Source: Pseudoscardovia radai (lineage in GTDB: Bacteria; Actinomycetota; Actinomycetes; Actinomycetales; Bifidobacteriaceae). From it: a DNA stretch of 64,000 nt. The stretch spans positions 114,082-178,081 of the forward strand of contig NZ_MWWR01000006.1 in the NCBI RefSeq assembly GCF_002259605.1, given 5' to 3'. How positions within the stretch are numbered: the stretch's first letter is position 1; every line of letters starts with the position of its first letter. The translations under genes were made by a program, and so were the position numbers. A model generated the notes under the pieces. It had not been told where the DNA came from. It searched no databases and saw only the letters and a list, made by a program, of their open reading frames with translations. Below, one piece after another: positions 25,124 through 34,339 of this stretch.

Positions 25124-25887
25124 ATCATCGAATGTAACAGCCGGAGTGAACGAATGGGGCGCTCCAGGTAGTATTCGCTCCAATCCTCGACAATGGCGAT
25201 GGTGGTGGCGTCGAGATCCGGGGCGGCGTCGAGGGCGCCCCAGTCCCCCGTGAGAAGCTGCGTAAGTTCGTCGAGCACACGCCGGTCGGTGGCGCGCGAG
25301 TCCGGGAGCATATGGGTGTCGCAGAACACGCCGCCGCCGGAGACGGAGAAATGCGTGCAGGCGACGTCGCCGCAGACGGTGCAGGAATCGAGACGGGGCA
25401 GCCATCCGCCGCGTGCCATGGCGCGAAGCACGTAGGAGTACGCGATGGTCTGCGGCGTGTGCATGCCACGGGCGAGCGAGGCGAGGGCGCCGACGAGCAG
25501 GTTGTACTGCAGGGAATCGGTGGCGTTCTCGTCATCGCTGACATCGCGCCATTTCGAGGCGTGTTGCGGGTCGGCGTGAAGACGGTCGGCGGTTTCGGCC
25601 ACGACGTTCGCGGCGAGGTAGGCGTTGTAGTCGGCGCAGATGCCGCGCGCGTACGGGAACAGAACGGAGGCCTGCGACACGACGTCGAGGGAGCGCCCGG
25701 TGGCAATGAGCAGGTCGGAGCGCATGAAGGGCTCGAGACGCGAGCCGAAGCGGGATTTCTCGCGCCGGACGCCGCGTGCAACGGCGCGGACCTTGCCATG
25801 GCGGCGCGTAAGGATCGACACGATGCGGTCGGCCTCGCCCAGGTCATAGGTGCGCAGGACCACTCCCTCGTCGTGGTACAGGGGCAT
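25120..25887 (-). CDS. recO: DNA repair protein RecO
   Basis: 255 residues. N-terminal OB fold (DEGVVLRTYDLGEADRIVSI) followed by the helical zinc domain with CTVCG and later cysteines. It loads RecA on SSB-coated DNA in the RecFOR pathway. I chose the ATG at 25885-25887, which follows AAAGGAG; longer frames upstream are not family-like. It is coupled to uppS by a four-base overlap. Confidence 0.95.
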   Translation of the reverse strand: MPLYHDEGVVLRTYDLGEADRIVSILTRRHGKVRAVARGVRREKSRFGSRLEPFMRSDLLIATGRSLDVVSQASVLFPYARGICADYNAYLAANVVAETADRLHADPQHASKWRDVSDDENATDSLQYNLLVGALASLARGMHTPQTIAYSYVLRAMARGGWLPRLDSCTVCGDVACTHFSVSGGGVFCDTHMLPDSRATDRRVLDELTQLLTGDWGALDAAPDLDATTIAIVEDWSEYYLERPIRSLRLLHSMI

Positions 25888-26009
25888 GCGTGTCTCCTTT
25901 CGCGCACTCCTTTCATGCACTCCTTTTGCGCAGTGGCGTGCGCGTTTCTGAAAGAGAATTCTAGGCTGCGGTGCGGAAGCGGATCCACGATTCGGCTGCG
26001 GGCGGAGGA

Positions 26010-26110
26010 CAGACGATGACGGCACGGAGCGACGATGGCGCGACACGCCGCGACACGCCAGGCACGGGGCGACACGGGGCAACGATGGCGCGGCACGGGG
26101 CGACACGCGT
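26010..26110. repeat. Imperfect short repeats between recO and the orphan pilin
   Basis: ACGATGGCGCG and CACGGGGCGACACG-like segments each recur two or three times. No gene is seen in the gap 25888-26195. Confidence 0.6.
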
Positions 26111-26116
26111 ATGCGA

Positions 26117-26147
26117 AAGGGTCGGCACGCAATCCGTGCCGACCCTT
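26117..26147 (-). terminator. Hairpin after the orphan pilin
   Basis: A perfect 13-bp stem AAGGGTCGGCACG / CGTGCCGACCCTT with a 5-nt loop, 49 bp past the pilin stop. Only a short T-run (TTTC) follows. Confidence 0.75.
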
Positions 26148-26195
26148 CGTGCACTGGCGCGGCAACGCCGGCGCCATCGTGTTATGCCAGGATGC

Positions 26196-26651
26196 CTACG
26201 CGGTCCACTCGTATGACTTCGAGGTGGAGGAATACGTGTAGGAGTGCTTGACGGCGCTGTTGCCGCTGGCATGGTCGTTCGTGGCGGTGATCTTCCATGC
26301 GCCGGCCGCGTCCACGCTCAGCGTCAGATGCACGCCTTCGCTCACGTCCACGGTCTTGTTGGCGATCTTGCAGGTGGGCGCCGTACCGCCGAGCGGATAG
26401 TCGCAGGTCGTGCCACTCAGGCCAGCGGCGGAATCATCGTGCGCCTGCGCGTAATCCGTAACGGCGATCACCGCCTCGCTCACCGCCTGCTCGGTCTGGG
26501 AATTGTAGGTGCCGGCACGCTGCTTGCGCCACAGCGGAATCGCGATAGCCGCAAGAATAGCCGCCACCACGATCACGACCATGATCTCGGTCAGCGTAAA
26601 GCCCTTCTCTCCCTTGGCCCTGCGCCGCAACGCCCTGATAACGGGGTTCAT
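26196..26651 (-). CDS. Orphan type IV pilin
   Basis: 151 residues. Leader MNPVIRALRRRAKGEKG, then FTLTEIMVVIVVAAILAAIAIPL with Glu6 (FTLTE), so it would be a PilD substrate. Two cysteines (GTTCDYP, PTCKIA) frame the D-loop. The C-terminus, including VSEGVHLTLSVDAAGAWKITATNDH, parallels the main-cluster pilins (SAGVHLTVTKS). GGAGGAG precedes the ATG. It lies about 4.5 kb from pilT, inside an otherwise housekeeping block, between the hydrolase gene and recO. Confidence 0.9.
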   Translation of the reverse strand: MNPVIRALRRRAKGEKGFTLTEIMVVIVVAAILAAIAIPLWRKQRAGTYNSQTEQAVSEAVIAVTDYAQAHDDSAAGLSGTTCDYPLGGTAPTCKIANKTVDVSEGVHLTLSVDAAGAWKITATNDHASGNSAVKHSYTYSSTSKSYEWTA

Positions 26652-26865
26652 CGTTGTCTCCTCCATTCCGGAATGCCGATGCGCCAGTCGGCCACGCATC
26701 ATCACGCGGCCCATGTCACGACACGCCTGACCTCTCCGGCGTGTCGCAAAACACGCGCAAAAAGCCATGCGTGCCGACGACGGGGCGGCGCATCCGGCTC
26801 CTCTTCGTTGACGTTTCGATTGTACCCGCGGCACGGGCGCGGCGAAACCGCATACCGAAACCGCG

Positions 26866-28746
26866 TCACCAGTAGATGAACAGGCCCCAGAAAGCGAGCA
26901 CGAGGAGGATGAGCAGGATCTCGAGCATGCACACCACGGCGGTGAAGCGGCCGAACGTGGTGGCGGCGAACGGAACCTCGCCCACGGCCTCGGGAGCCGC
27001 GGGGCGGCGCGGCTTCCACGGTGCGCGGAGCAGGCCGTGCGCGTCGAGCACCTCGAGACCGGCGGCGAACACACATGCCCACACGAACACCACCATGCAG
27101 CACACCACCTGCACGGCGTACCAGCCCCACCAGATGGCGCCGGGGGCGACGGGCGCCGCGCCCCAGATGAGCTTGACGACGCGCAGGACCACCTGCCCCA
27201 GTTGCGAGAAGAAGAACAGAAGCGAGCCGAAGGTGCAGATGAAGCTCAGGAGCAGCAATCGTTTGAAATACCGCGAATAGCCCAGCGCGGAGCCCTCCTT
27301 GCGGTGCTTCTTGATGACGTGCTTGACCGCGGCGATGATGACGCAGACGAGAAGCACGAGCAGCAGGAGGATCTGCAGCACGTGGATGGCGATGCCGTAG
27401 ACGGTGGCGGCGCGACGCGGGTGCAGGTTCTGCGGCACGGCCACGGCCTGACGGATCGTGGCACCGGCGACGGCGGGCGTCGTCTGCTTCAGGCCGCGGG
27501 TCTGTCCCACCGCCCAGTCCACGAAATCATCCTCGTAGTGGTCCACGAGCACGGTGCCGGTCTCCGCCTCGTCGCCGATACGCAGCACGTGGTTGCCGAT
27601 CGGATAGTTGCGGATCGTGACGTCCCAGTTGCCCGCGTCATGCGCCATGCTGAGGATGGTGGCGGCGCCCTCCACCTGCGGCGTCATGACGTCCTTCGAG
27701 CCGTATGCCACGAAGGTGGGCACGCTGTAGGACTCGGGCAGCATGGCCTGGAAATTCACGTTGTCGAGGCCGAGGAAGGCCAAGTCGGCGGAGAAGACAC
27801 GCTGCACCATGTTCTTGTAGCCGGGGTTGGCGCCGACGATGGAGAAGTCCTGCGAGACGAAGAACGCGAGCGCGTTGAGCGGGTTGAACACCAAGGGGCT
27901 CAGAAGCACCTGGAAGGCGATGTCGCCGTCCTCGCGGATCACGTACGGGGCGATCCACGCGCCTTCGGACGTGGCGTAGATGCCCACTTTGCCGGAGTCG
28001 ACGTACGACAGGTTGCGCAGGTACTTGATGCATTGGTCGTAGGCGTGGGCGGAGCCCGGATAGTCGCGCGTCACGTCGTTCGTGCTCCACACGGGTTTGT
28101 CGACGGTGAGGGTGACGAAGCCGGCGGAGGCGAGGTCGGTGGCGACGTCGCCGAAGGAGTTTTCTGCGGTGCCGTAGCCCGCTCCGTGCATGTAGACGGC
28201 GGCGGGAAGCTTGGCCGGAAGGGCGGACGACGGCGCCGTGGCGCCATCGGCGAGCTTGGCATCGGCGGTGGAGCCCGAGGCACTGACGCCGGCGGGCATG
28301 CGCACAAGGATGTGGGCGTGCTGCACCTCGCCGGTGCCGGGACGCACGAGGTCGATGTAGTCGCTGATGGTCTCGACCTCGTAGGTGCCTTTGGCGGGCA
28401 GCGTCTCGCCGCCGGCTTCGTAGGCGACGCTGGTGTCGTTGCTCATGGTGCTGATCGACTGGTCCGTCGGCTCGCCGGTCCACGCGATGGTGGTGATGCG
28501 CGACAGGCCGATGAGGCCGGCCATGAGAAGGATGAAGACGATGATGCTGACGACGCAGCGCCTGGCCACGCTCCAGATATGACGCGACTGGTGCGGCTGG
28601 GTGGGGACGGCGGCGGTGCCTGCGGTGTCCGTGTCAGCGGCGGTGCCAGAGGCGGCGGAGGATGCGCCGGCATGGGGCGCCGTGCTGGTCTCGCGCGGCG
28701 TCGTCGGGTCCTGGTCATTGGGGGAAGGCTTTTTCACATCTGACAC
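26866..28746 (-). CDS. Membrane-anchored alpha/beta hydrolase
   Basis: About 626 residues. One N-terminal membrane helix (VVSIIVFILLMAGLIGL), then an extracytoplasmic alpha/beta-hydrolase domain: oxyanion region VYMHGAGYGTAENSF, nucleophile elbow IYATSEGAW (first Gly of GxSxG is Ala), acid YGSKDVMTP, and His in IGNHVLRI. The last ~190 residues carry four membrane helices. The start is uncertain: no Shine-Dalgarno, with GTGs at 28746 and 28737; a TTG at 28794 would extend it. It is probably an esterase or peptidase facing outward; substrate unknown. Confidence 0.75.
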   Translation of the reverse strand: MSDVKKPSPNDQDPTTPRETSTAPHAGASSAASGTAADTDTAGTAAVPTQPHQSRHIWSVARRCVVSIIVFILLMAGLIGLSRITTIAWTGEPTDQSISTMSNDTSVAYEAGGETLPAKGTYEVETISDYIDLVRPGTGEVQHAHILVRMPAGVSASGSTADAKLADGATAPSSALPAKLPAAVYMHGAGYGTAENSFGDVATDLASAGFVTLTVDKPVWSTNDVTRDYPGSAHAYDQCIKYLRNLSYVDSGKVGIYATSEGAWIAPYVIREDGDIAFQVLLSPLVFNPLNALAFFVSQDFSIVGANPGYKNMVQRVFSADLAFLGLDNVNFQAMLPESYSVPTFVAYGSKDVMTPQVEGAATILSMAHDAGNWDVTIRNYPIGNHVLRIGDEAETGTVLVDHYEDDFVDWAVGQTRGLKQTTPAVAGATIRQAVAVPQNLHPRRAATVYGIAIHVLQILLLLVLLVCVIIAAVKHVIKKHRKEGSALGYSRYFKRLLLLSFICTFGSLLFFFSQLGQVVLRVVKLIWGAAPVAPGAIWWGWYAVQVVCCMVVFVWACVFAAGLEVLDAHGLLRAPWKPRRPAAPEAVGEVPFAATTFGRFTAVVCMLEILLILLVLAFWGLFIYW

Positions 28747-28754
28747 AATTGTGT
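28743..28754. promoter_or_regulatory. Palindrome at the hydrolase start
   Basis: ACACAATTGTGT is a perfect 12-bp palindrome overlapping the candidate GTG starts. It could be a repressor operator on a leaderless promoter. I see no second copy nearby. Confidence 0.4.
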
Positions 28755-28891
28755 AGTTTATGTCATGGCCGGAACCGGGAACGGGGCGAGGCAAGACGTC
28801 TCATCTCGTAGCGGAATCGTCCCCGGATGAGGCTATCGCCGCGCAGGCATCGTATTGTCTTCTCAGCAGCGTCCTGTCAGCGCGGCGCCCG

Positions 28892-30154
28892 TCAGGCCTG
28901 CGCCCCGTCGGTCACGGGAATGACCACGGGGCCCGCGCCCGAGGCGCCCGCCCCGTCGCCCGAGGCCTCCATCTCGCCTGCGATGCGCTGCGCCTCCTCG
29001 AGAAGCGTCTCCACGATCTGGTCCTCCGGCACGGTTTTGATCACCTTGCCCTTGATGAAGATCTGCCCCTTGCCGTTGCCGGACGCCACGCCGAGATCGG
29101 CCTCGCGCGCCTCGCCCGGACCGTTGACGATGCAGCCCATGACGGCCACTCGAATCGGCGCCGTGATGCCTTTGAGCCCTTCGGTCACCGCCTCGGCCAG
29201 CTGGATCACGTCGACCTGCGAGCGCCCGCAGCTGGGGCACGAGATGATGTCGAAATGGCGCTGGCGCAGCCCCAGGTATTCGAGGATCTTGCAGCCGACC
29301 TTGACCTCTTCGACCGGCGGCGCGGACAGCGACACGCGAATCGTGTCGCCGATGCCCTCGGCCAGCAGCGCGCCGAACGCGAGGCACGACTTGATGGTGC
29401 CCTGCCACGCGGGGCCGGCCTCGGTCACGCCAAGGTGGAGCGGCCAGTCGCCCTTCGAGGCGAGCAGGCGGTAGGTCTGCACCGTCGTGACGGGGTCGTG
29501 ATGCTTGACGGAGATCTTGAAATCGTGGAAGCCGACGTCCTCGAACATATGCGCCTCCTTGAGCGCGGACGCCACGAGTGCCTCGGGCGTGGGGCCGCCG
29601 AAGCGCTCATAGATGTCTTTGTCGAGGGAGCCGGCGTTCACGCCGATGCGCAGGCTGATGCCCGCGTCGGTGGCGGCCTGGCAGATCTGCGGCCCCACCT
29701 TCTCGAAGTTGCGGATGTTGCCGGGGTTCACGCGCACGGCGGCGCAGCCGGCGTCGATGGCCTCGAACACGTACTTGCTCTGGAAGTGGATGTCGGCGAT
29801 CACCGGCAGCGGCGAGCGGCGCACGAGCTCGGGCAGCGCGTCGGCGTCATCCTGCGTAGGAACGGCGACACGCACGATGTCGCAGCCTGCCTGGTCGAGT
29901 TCGCCGATCTGGCGCAGTGTGGCGGAGACGTCGCGAGTGGGCGTGTTCGTCATGGACTGCACGGAGATGGGCGCTCCCCCGCCGACTGGTACGGGGCCCA
30001 CCATGATGCGGCGCGACACGCGGCGCGGATGCAGCGGCGATTCGGAGATATCCGGGTCGCCGGTTTTGCGGAAGCCGGCGGACGGGGCGGTTGCGGCGGA
30101 CGCGGCGTCGTGAGTGCCGGTTGCGGTTGTGGTGTTTTCGGTGTTCTCGGTCAT
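28892..30154 (-). CDS. ispG: 4-hydroxy-3-methylbut-2-enyl diphosphate synthase
   Basis: 420 residues. Catalyses the penultimate MEP-pathway step using a 4Fe-4S cluster. TIM-barrel segments include [12 protein letters not shown] and RVNPGNI. Cluster cysteines are in [13 protein letters not shown] and [14 protein letters not shown]. An N-terminal tail of about 40 residues and a Gly/Ala-rich C-terminal tail are extra. GCAGGAAGG precedes the ATG. It follows dxr at 72 bp, so two MEP steps are co-located. Confidence 0.97.
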   Translation of the reverse strand: MTENTENTTTATGTHDAASAATAPSAGFRKTGDPDISESPLHPRRVSRRIMVGPVPVGGGAPISVQSMTNTPTRDVSATLRQIGELDQAGCDIVRVAVPTQDDADALPELVRRSPLPVIADIHFQSKYVFEAIDAGCAAVRVNPGNIRNFEKVGPQICQAATDAGISLRIGVNAGSLDKDIYERFGGPTPEALVASALKEAHMFEDVGFHDFKISVKHHDPVTTVQTYRLLASKGDWPLHLGVTEAGPAWQGTIKSCLAFGALLAEGIGDTIRVSLSAPPVEEVKVGCKILEYLGLRQRHFDIISCPSCGRSQVDVIQLAEAVTEGLKGITAPIRVAVMGCIVNGPGEAREADLGVASGNGKGQIFIKGKVIKTVPEDQIVETLLEEAQRIAGEMEASGDGAGASGAGPVVIPVTDGAQA

Positions 30155-30167
30155 AACGGTCCTTCCT

Positions 30168-30225
30168 GCGGTCAGGAATGCTGTCAGGAATGCTGTCAGG
30201 AAACAGGAATGCTGTCAGGAAACAG
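30168..30225. repeat. Short direct repeats between dxr and ispG
   Basis: AGGAATGCTGTC recurs three times, with AGGAAACAGG twice among the copies. The repeats lie just upstream of the ispG ribosome site. Confidence 0.85.
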
Positions 30226-30226
30226 G

Positions 30227-31420
30227 TCAGGCGGCGTAGGAGGCGATGCGGGCATCTGCGAGGGCGCGGGCCTCCCGCTCGCACTCGAGCATGTCGGCGA
30301 CGGATTCGAAACGGGGCCCCGATGCGGAAGCGAGGCGGTCGTCCATGTCGTCGAGCACGCCGCGCACCACGTCGAAAATGCCCAGATACGGCAGACGGTG
30401 CGCGAGGAATGCGTGCACGGCCTGCTCGTTCGCCGCATTGAGGGCGGCGGTGTGGCGTTCGGAAGAGTCGAGGCAGCGGCGGGCCAGCGCCACGGAGGGG
30501 AAGGCCTCGTCATCCAGCGGTTCGAAGGTCCAGGTGGCGGCGCGTGTCCAATCGCAGTGCGCGGCCACGTCGGGCATGCGATCGGGCGCCGACAGGCCGA
30601 GTGCGATGGGCAGGCGCATGTCGGGCGGCGAGCATTGGGCGATCGTGGCGCCATCGCGGAACTCCACCATCGAATGCACCACCGACTGCGGGTGCACCGT
30701 CACCGCGATATGCGCCTGGTCGATGCCGAACAGGCGGCTCGCCTCGATCACCTCGAGGCCTTTGTTCATCAGCGTGGACGAGTTGATGGTGACGACGGGG
30801 CCCATATGCCACGTGGGGTGGTTGAGCGCCTGCTCAGGCGTGATGGAGCCCATGCGGTCGCGCGTCCAGCCGCGGAAGGGGCCGCCGGACGCGGTGATGA
30901 CGAGACGCGAGACCTCGCTGTGTGTGCCGGCGCGCAGGCACTGCCAGACGGCGGAGTGCTCGGAGTCGACGGGGTTGATCTGGTCGGGGCGGATCTGCGC
31001 GTCGAACAGCAGGTGGCCGCCGGCCACCACGGATTCCTTGTTGGCGAGCGCCAGCTGGCTTCCGGCCTGGAGCGCGGCGATGGCCGGTTCGAGGCCGATG
31101 GAGCCGGTGATGCCGTTGAGCACCACGTCGGCGCCGGAGCCGGCGAGCGCCACGACCGCGTCGGGTCCCGCCGTCACGGTGACATCGCGGGGGCCGAGGC
31201 CGACGGCGGCGAGGTCATCGCGCAAGGCGGGCACGGCGCCGGGGTCGGATACGGCGATGGCCGGCACGTGGAACCGCGCGGCCTGCTCGGCGAGGAGGCG
31301 CGTATGCGCTCCCCCGGCCGCAAGGCCCGTCACGGTGAAATCGTCGGTATGGCGGGAGATGACGTCAAGTCCCTGGGTGCCGATGGATCCGGTGGAACCC
31401 AGAAGAATGACAGTGCGCAT
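30227..31420 (-). CDS. dxr: 1-deoxy-D-xylulose 5-phosphate reductoisomerase
   Basis: 397 residues, the usual size. NADPH motif LLGSTGSIGTQGLDVI at the start, then LALANKESVVAGG, VDSEHSAVWQCL and TASGGPFRG. It makes MEP from DXP, the first committed step of the pathway. GAGGATCG precedes the ATG. It is upstream of ispG on the same strand. Confidence 0.97.
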   Translation of the reverse strand: MRTVILLGSTGSIGTQGLDVISRHTDDFTVTGLAAGGAHTRLLAEQAARFHVPAIAVSDPGAVPALRDDLAAVGLGPRDVTVTAGPDAVVALAGSGADVVLNGITGSIGLEPAIAALQAGSQLALANKESVVAGGHLLFDAQIRPDQINPVDSEHSAVWQCLRAGTHSEVSRLVITASGGPFRGWTRDRMGSITPEQALNHPTWHMGPVVTINSSTLMNKGLEVIEASRLFGIDQAHIAVTVHPQSVVHSMVEFRDGATIAQCSPPDMRLPIALGLSAPDRMPDVAAHCDWTRAATWTFEPLDDEAFPSVALARRCLDSSERHTAALNAANEQAVHAFLAHRLPYLGIFDVVRGVLDDMDDRLASASGPRFESVADMLECEREARALADARIASYAA

Positions 31421-31461
31421 GAAGCGATCCTCGATTCGTCAATCCGCGCCGAGGCGCGGCC

Positions 31462-31505
31462 ATGCGCGCGTCGCGCAGCGTTTCGGCGCAGCGCGACGCG
31501 CGCAT
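31462..31505 (-). terminator. Hairpin between the DivIVA-like gene and dxr
   Basis: A perfect 15-bp inverted repeat ATGCGCGCGTCGCGC / GCGCGACGCGCGCAT with a 14-nt loop. No T-run; it may terminate or attenuate the upstream message. Confidence 0.55.
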
Positions 31506-31560
31506 CGTTAGGTAGAAATCGTGAAATGGATATCGTGGCGCCGTACGGCGCCTGCGGCGG

Positions 31561-32991
31561 CTACTGGCGGGAGGCGTCGGAGTCGGAACGGCCGTCGTCA
31601 GGAATCAGCGGCTCCACGATGGGGCCGGAGGAGATGATGCCGGTGGGAACCGACATGTCGGAGTCGGCGGCGGACTGGCGCGGGCGACCGGTCATGTCGC
31701 GCGAACCGTTGACCAGCGAGGCCAGCGAGCTGCTGCCGCGTTCGGACGTGTGCTTGGCATCGGCAAAGGACATCGGCGGCTGCGGGGCGGGGGCCGGCGT
31801 AGCGGCCGGCGAATCGGACGGGGCTGCGGCAGAGGCGCGGCCCGTGTCGCCGTGGTGCACGTCGGCGCGCGGTGCGAAGGACTGCGGGGCGGTGTCGAAG
31901 CCGGTGTCGAAGGACGATGCGCCCGCTCCGTAGGTGCCGAGGCCGGCGGCGTCGAAGTCCACGGTGGACGATGCGTCGGGGACGGAGGAAGACACGGAAG
32001 CGTCGAATCCCCGATCGCCGTAATCCGCCTCGGCGCCGTAATCGGAAACGCGAGTCGAGGCGACGGTCGTCGTTCCGGTCGCTGCCGCGGCGGCTGCGGC
32101 GCGGTCGCTCGCGGCGCGCGCCACGTCGAAGCCCGGAGTGAACGTCGGTGCGGGCTCCTCCGGTTCGTCGACGGGGGCCGGTGCGGACACGGTGCGGAAG
32201 TCCGCGGAATACGGCTCGTCGGCGGACGGGGCCGGCGACGGGGTGTCGTAGGAGGCCGGCGCGTCGACGGGCTCGGCGGAGGAATCGTTGACGAAGCGCT
32301 GCGCGGAATCGGTGGAGGCGATGGGCCCCTCGATGCGTTCGAAGGATTCGATGCGCGCGAGCACCTGGAGCATGCGGTTGATGTAGGCGTCGACCTGGCG
32401 CTCGTCATAGCCGCGGTGGCCGGTGCGCTGCGTGAACACGATGTTCGCGACGTCCGACAGCGTCCAGACCTCCGGGTCCTTGCGGCGCCTCTTCGGCTCC
32501 GGCGCGTCTTCGACGGCGATGCCGCTCGTCTTGCCCAGCTGGTCGGCGATCTGCGCGATGACGCAGTCGATCATGTGGTCGACCTGCGCGCGGTCATACG
32601 ATGGCTTGTTCGGCAGGCCGTCGGAGAAGCGCTCGCCATGCGGGCGGGCGGCGCGGTCATGCAGGGAGCGGGCCAGGGTATCGGTGCGGGCGCGCCACGC
32701 CACGCGGCCGTAATGCTGGACGTCCCACTGCGTGCGCTTGTCGACGACGGCGCTTTCCAGGCGGGTGAGCGCGGCATCGACCTCGGCCACGGAATAGCCG
32801 TTCTTCACAAAGTCGAACGACGCGCTCTGAATCTCCTCCTGCGTGAGGCGCGGTTCGGGAGAATCGTAGAGTTCATGGGCGTGCTCGAGGAATTCGTCAA
32901 CCTTCTGCGGGTTATATCCCATCTTGTGCTTGCCGACCCGAGTGATCGACGGGGCCGCGCCCTGCTCTGCGTTGTCCTTTGTCCTAGGCAT
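31561..32991 (-). CDS. DivIVA-domain repeat protein
   Basis: 476 residues. Three copies of the DivIVA-type motif are visible: KMGYNPQKVDEFLEHAHELY (about 24-43), KNGYSVAEVDAALTRLESAV (about 63-82) and HRGYDERQVDAYINRMLQVL (about 193-212). The rest is disordered and Pro/Ser/Ala-rich with a glycine/aspartate section. AGGAGG precedes the ATG at 32989-32991. DivIVA-family proteins mark curved membrane at poles and septa in actinobacteria. This one is probably a cell-wall growth or division scaffold; the exact role is unknown. Confidence 0.85.
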   Translation of the reverse strand: MPRTKDNAEQGAAPSITRVGKHKMGYNPQKVDEFLEHAHELYDSPEPRLTQEEIQSASFDFVKNGYSVAEVDAALTRLESAVVDKRTQWDVQHYGRVAWRARTDTLARSLHDRAARPHGERFSDGLPNKPSYDRAQVDHMIDCVIAQIADQLGKTSGIAVEDAPEPKRRRKDPEVWTLSDVANIVFTQRTGHRGYDERQVDAYINRMLQVLARIESFERIEGPIASTDSAQRFVNDSSAEPVDAPASYDTPSPAPSADEPYSADFRTVSAPAPVDEPEEPAPTFTPGFDVARAASDRAAAAAAATGTTTVASTRVSDYGAEADYGDRGFDASVSSSVPDASSTVDFDAAGLGTYGAGASSFDTGFDTAPQSFAPRADVHHGDTGRASAAAPSDSPAATPAPAPQPPMSFADAKHTSERGSSSLASLVNGSRDMTGRPRQSAADSDMSVPTGIISSGPIVEPLIPDDGRSDSDASRQ

Positions 32992-33121
32992 CGAAGCATC
33001 CTCCTGAAGTCCGAGAATCTCTAACAAGATTACGCGATAATTCCGACCACGCCCGTCCAACGCCTCCATATGCGCGGAAAACGCACGTTTGCGAAGCCGC
33101 GCCCCGGGCCGGGGCACATTG

Positions 33122-33600
33122 TCGCGCACCCTCGACCGCAGTTAGGGCGCCAAAGACCGCTCCAAGCCGGCCTATCTCCCGCCGAGGGTGCAGAATCGTG
33201 CACCCTCGACGGCAGTTACGACGCCCAATACCGCTCCAAACCGACCTATTCCCTTCCGAGGGCGCACCATCGTGCACCCTCGACCACGGTTAGGGCGCCA
33301 AAGACCGCTCCAGACCGGCCTATCCCCCGCCGAAGGCACAGAATCGTGCACCCTCGACCGCAGTCATAGTCCCCCAAGCTGCTCCAGACCGGCCTATCCC
33401 CCGCCGAGGGCGCACCATCGTGCACCCTCGATGGCGGTTAGGGCTGTGGAATGGGGAGATCAGGCAGACAATCCCTGCCGAAGGTGCAGAATCGTGCACC
33501 CTCGGCGGCAGTAAGGGGTGCGGAACAGGGAAACCGGACAGACAAACGATACCGAGGGTGCAGTACCGCGCCCCCTCGACCACGGTTGGAGAGACGGTTG
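33122..33600. repeat. Tandem array D, 74-bp units
   Basis: Six to seven units at an exact 74-bp step; the TCGTGCACCCTCGA-type core is at 33122, 33196, 33270, 33344, 33418, 33492 and 33566. The best unit has a 10-bp stem CGAGGGTGCA / TGCACCCTCG with loop GAATCG. The array occupies most of the gap between the DivIVA-like gene and the tRNA; no gene is seen. Confidence 0.94.
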
Positions 33601-33728
33601 GGTCAGGGAATGGGGAATGGAGCCGTCGCCACGTGTCGGGGCGGCATCCCGGCGCCGACATGTGCGCCGACACATGCGCTAAAACCCGCGCCGAAACCGG
33701 CAATGGAAACCGGCGAAAAGAAAAACAG

Positions 33729-33802
33729 TGGGCAATGAGGGATTCGAACCCCCGACATCCGCCGTGTAAAGGCGACGCTCTAACCACCTGAGCTAATTGC
33801 CC
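33729..33802 (-). tRNA. tRNA-Val (anticodon UAC)
   Basis: A 74-nt cloverleaf on the minus strand. Acceptor stem GGGCAAT / ATTGCCC, D arm GCTC...GAGC, anticodon stem TCGCC / GGCGG with loop TTTACAC (anticodon TAC), T arm GGGGG-TTCGAAT-CCCTC. The CCA end is not encoded. Confidence 0.96.
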
Positions 33803-34339
33803 GCAGTCAGACAGCATACAGCCTACCGCCCGACCACGCGTCCATTGTCCGGAACAGCCTGTCTGCCTTGGCATGGTATCCGGCACCGCCCCGGTCCTCG
33901 TCCCTGCCCAAGTTCAGAACAAAACGGAGCGGATTGCGTCGAACGGCATTGCCGCAACGATTCACGATTGCGCCGAGCGCCGGCGCCCGCCGAAGCCCAT
34001 CTCGCAGGCGCGGCGGTATAACGCGAAGCTATGGGGCCGTCGGGGAAGAACCGATAATCGACGCCCCGTGTCGCGAGCGCGGCGGGAATATCGTGGCTCC
34101 TACAGCAGCCACCGAGCAGTCCCCGTACACGGATTCCCCGTACACGGAGCGCACGTCGAGGCATAACCCATCGCCTCCGACGCATCCCATCCGCTCCCGA
34201 CCATCCACGGATATCCACACGGGCACGCACCGGCCGGCGCCACAAGCCCACCCAACGCCACGCACAGCGCACAGCGCACCACGCACCGCGCGCTGTGCAC
34301 CGCGTCCATGCACCACGCAATCCGACCCCGGGAGCCCAT
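33803..34339. other. Intergenic region without recognised genes
   Basis: Short open frames exist on both strands but none has a ribosome site or family features. No riboswitch or clear promoter is recognised before the downstream dehydrogenase gene. Confidence 0.6.

Noticed and set aside
33122..33600. Tandem tRNA-like genes, because the 74-bp period equals tRNA length
   Set aside because: No cloverleaf or TTCGA arm is present in the units.
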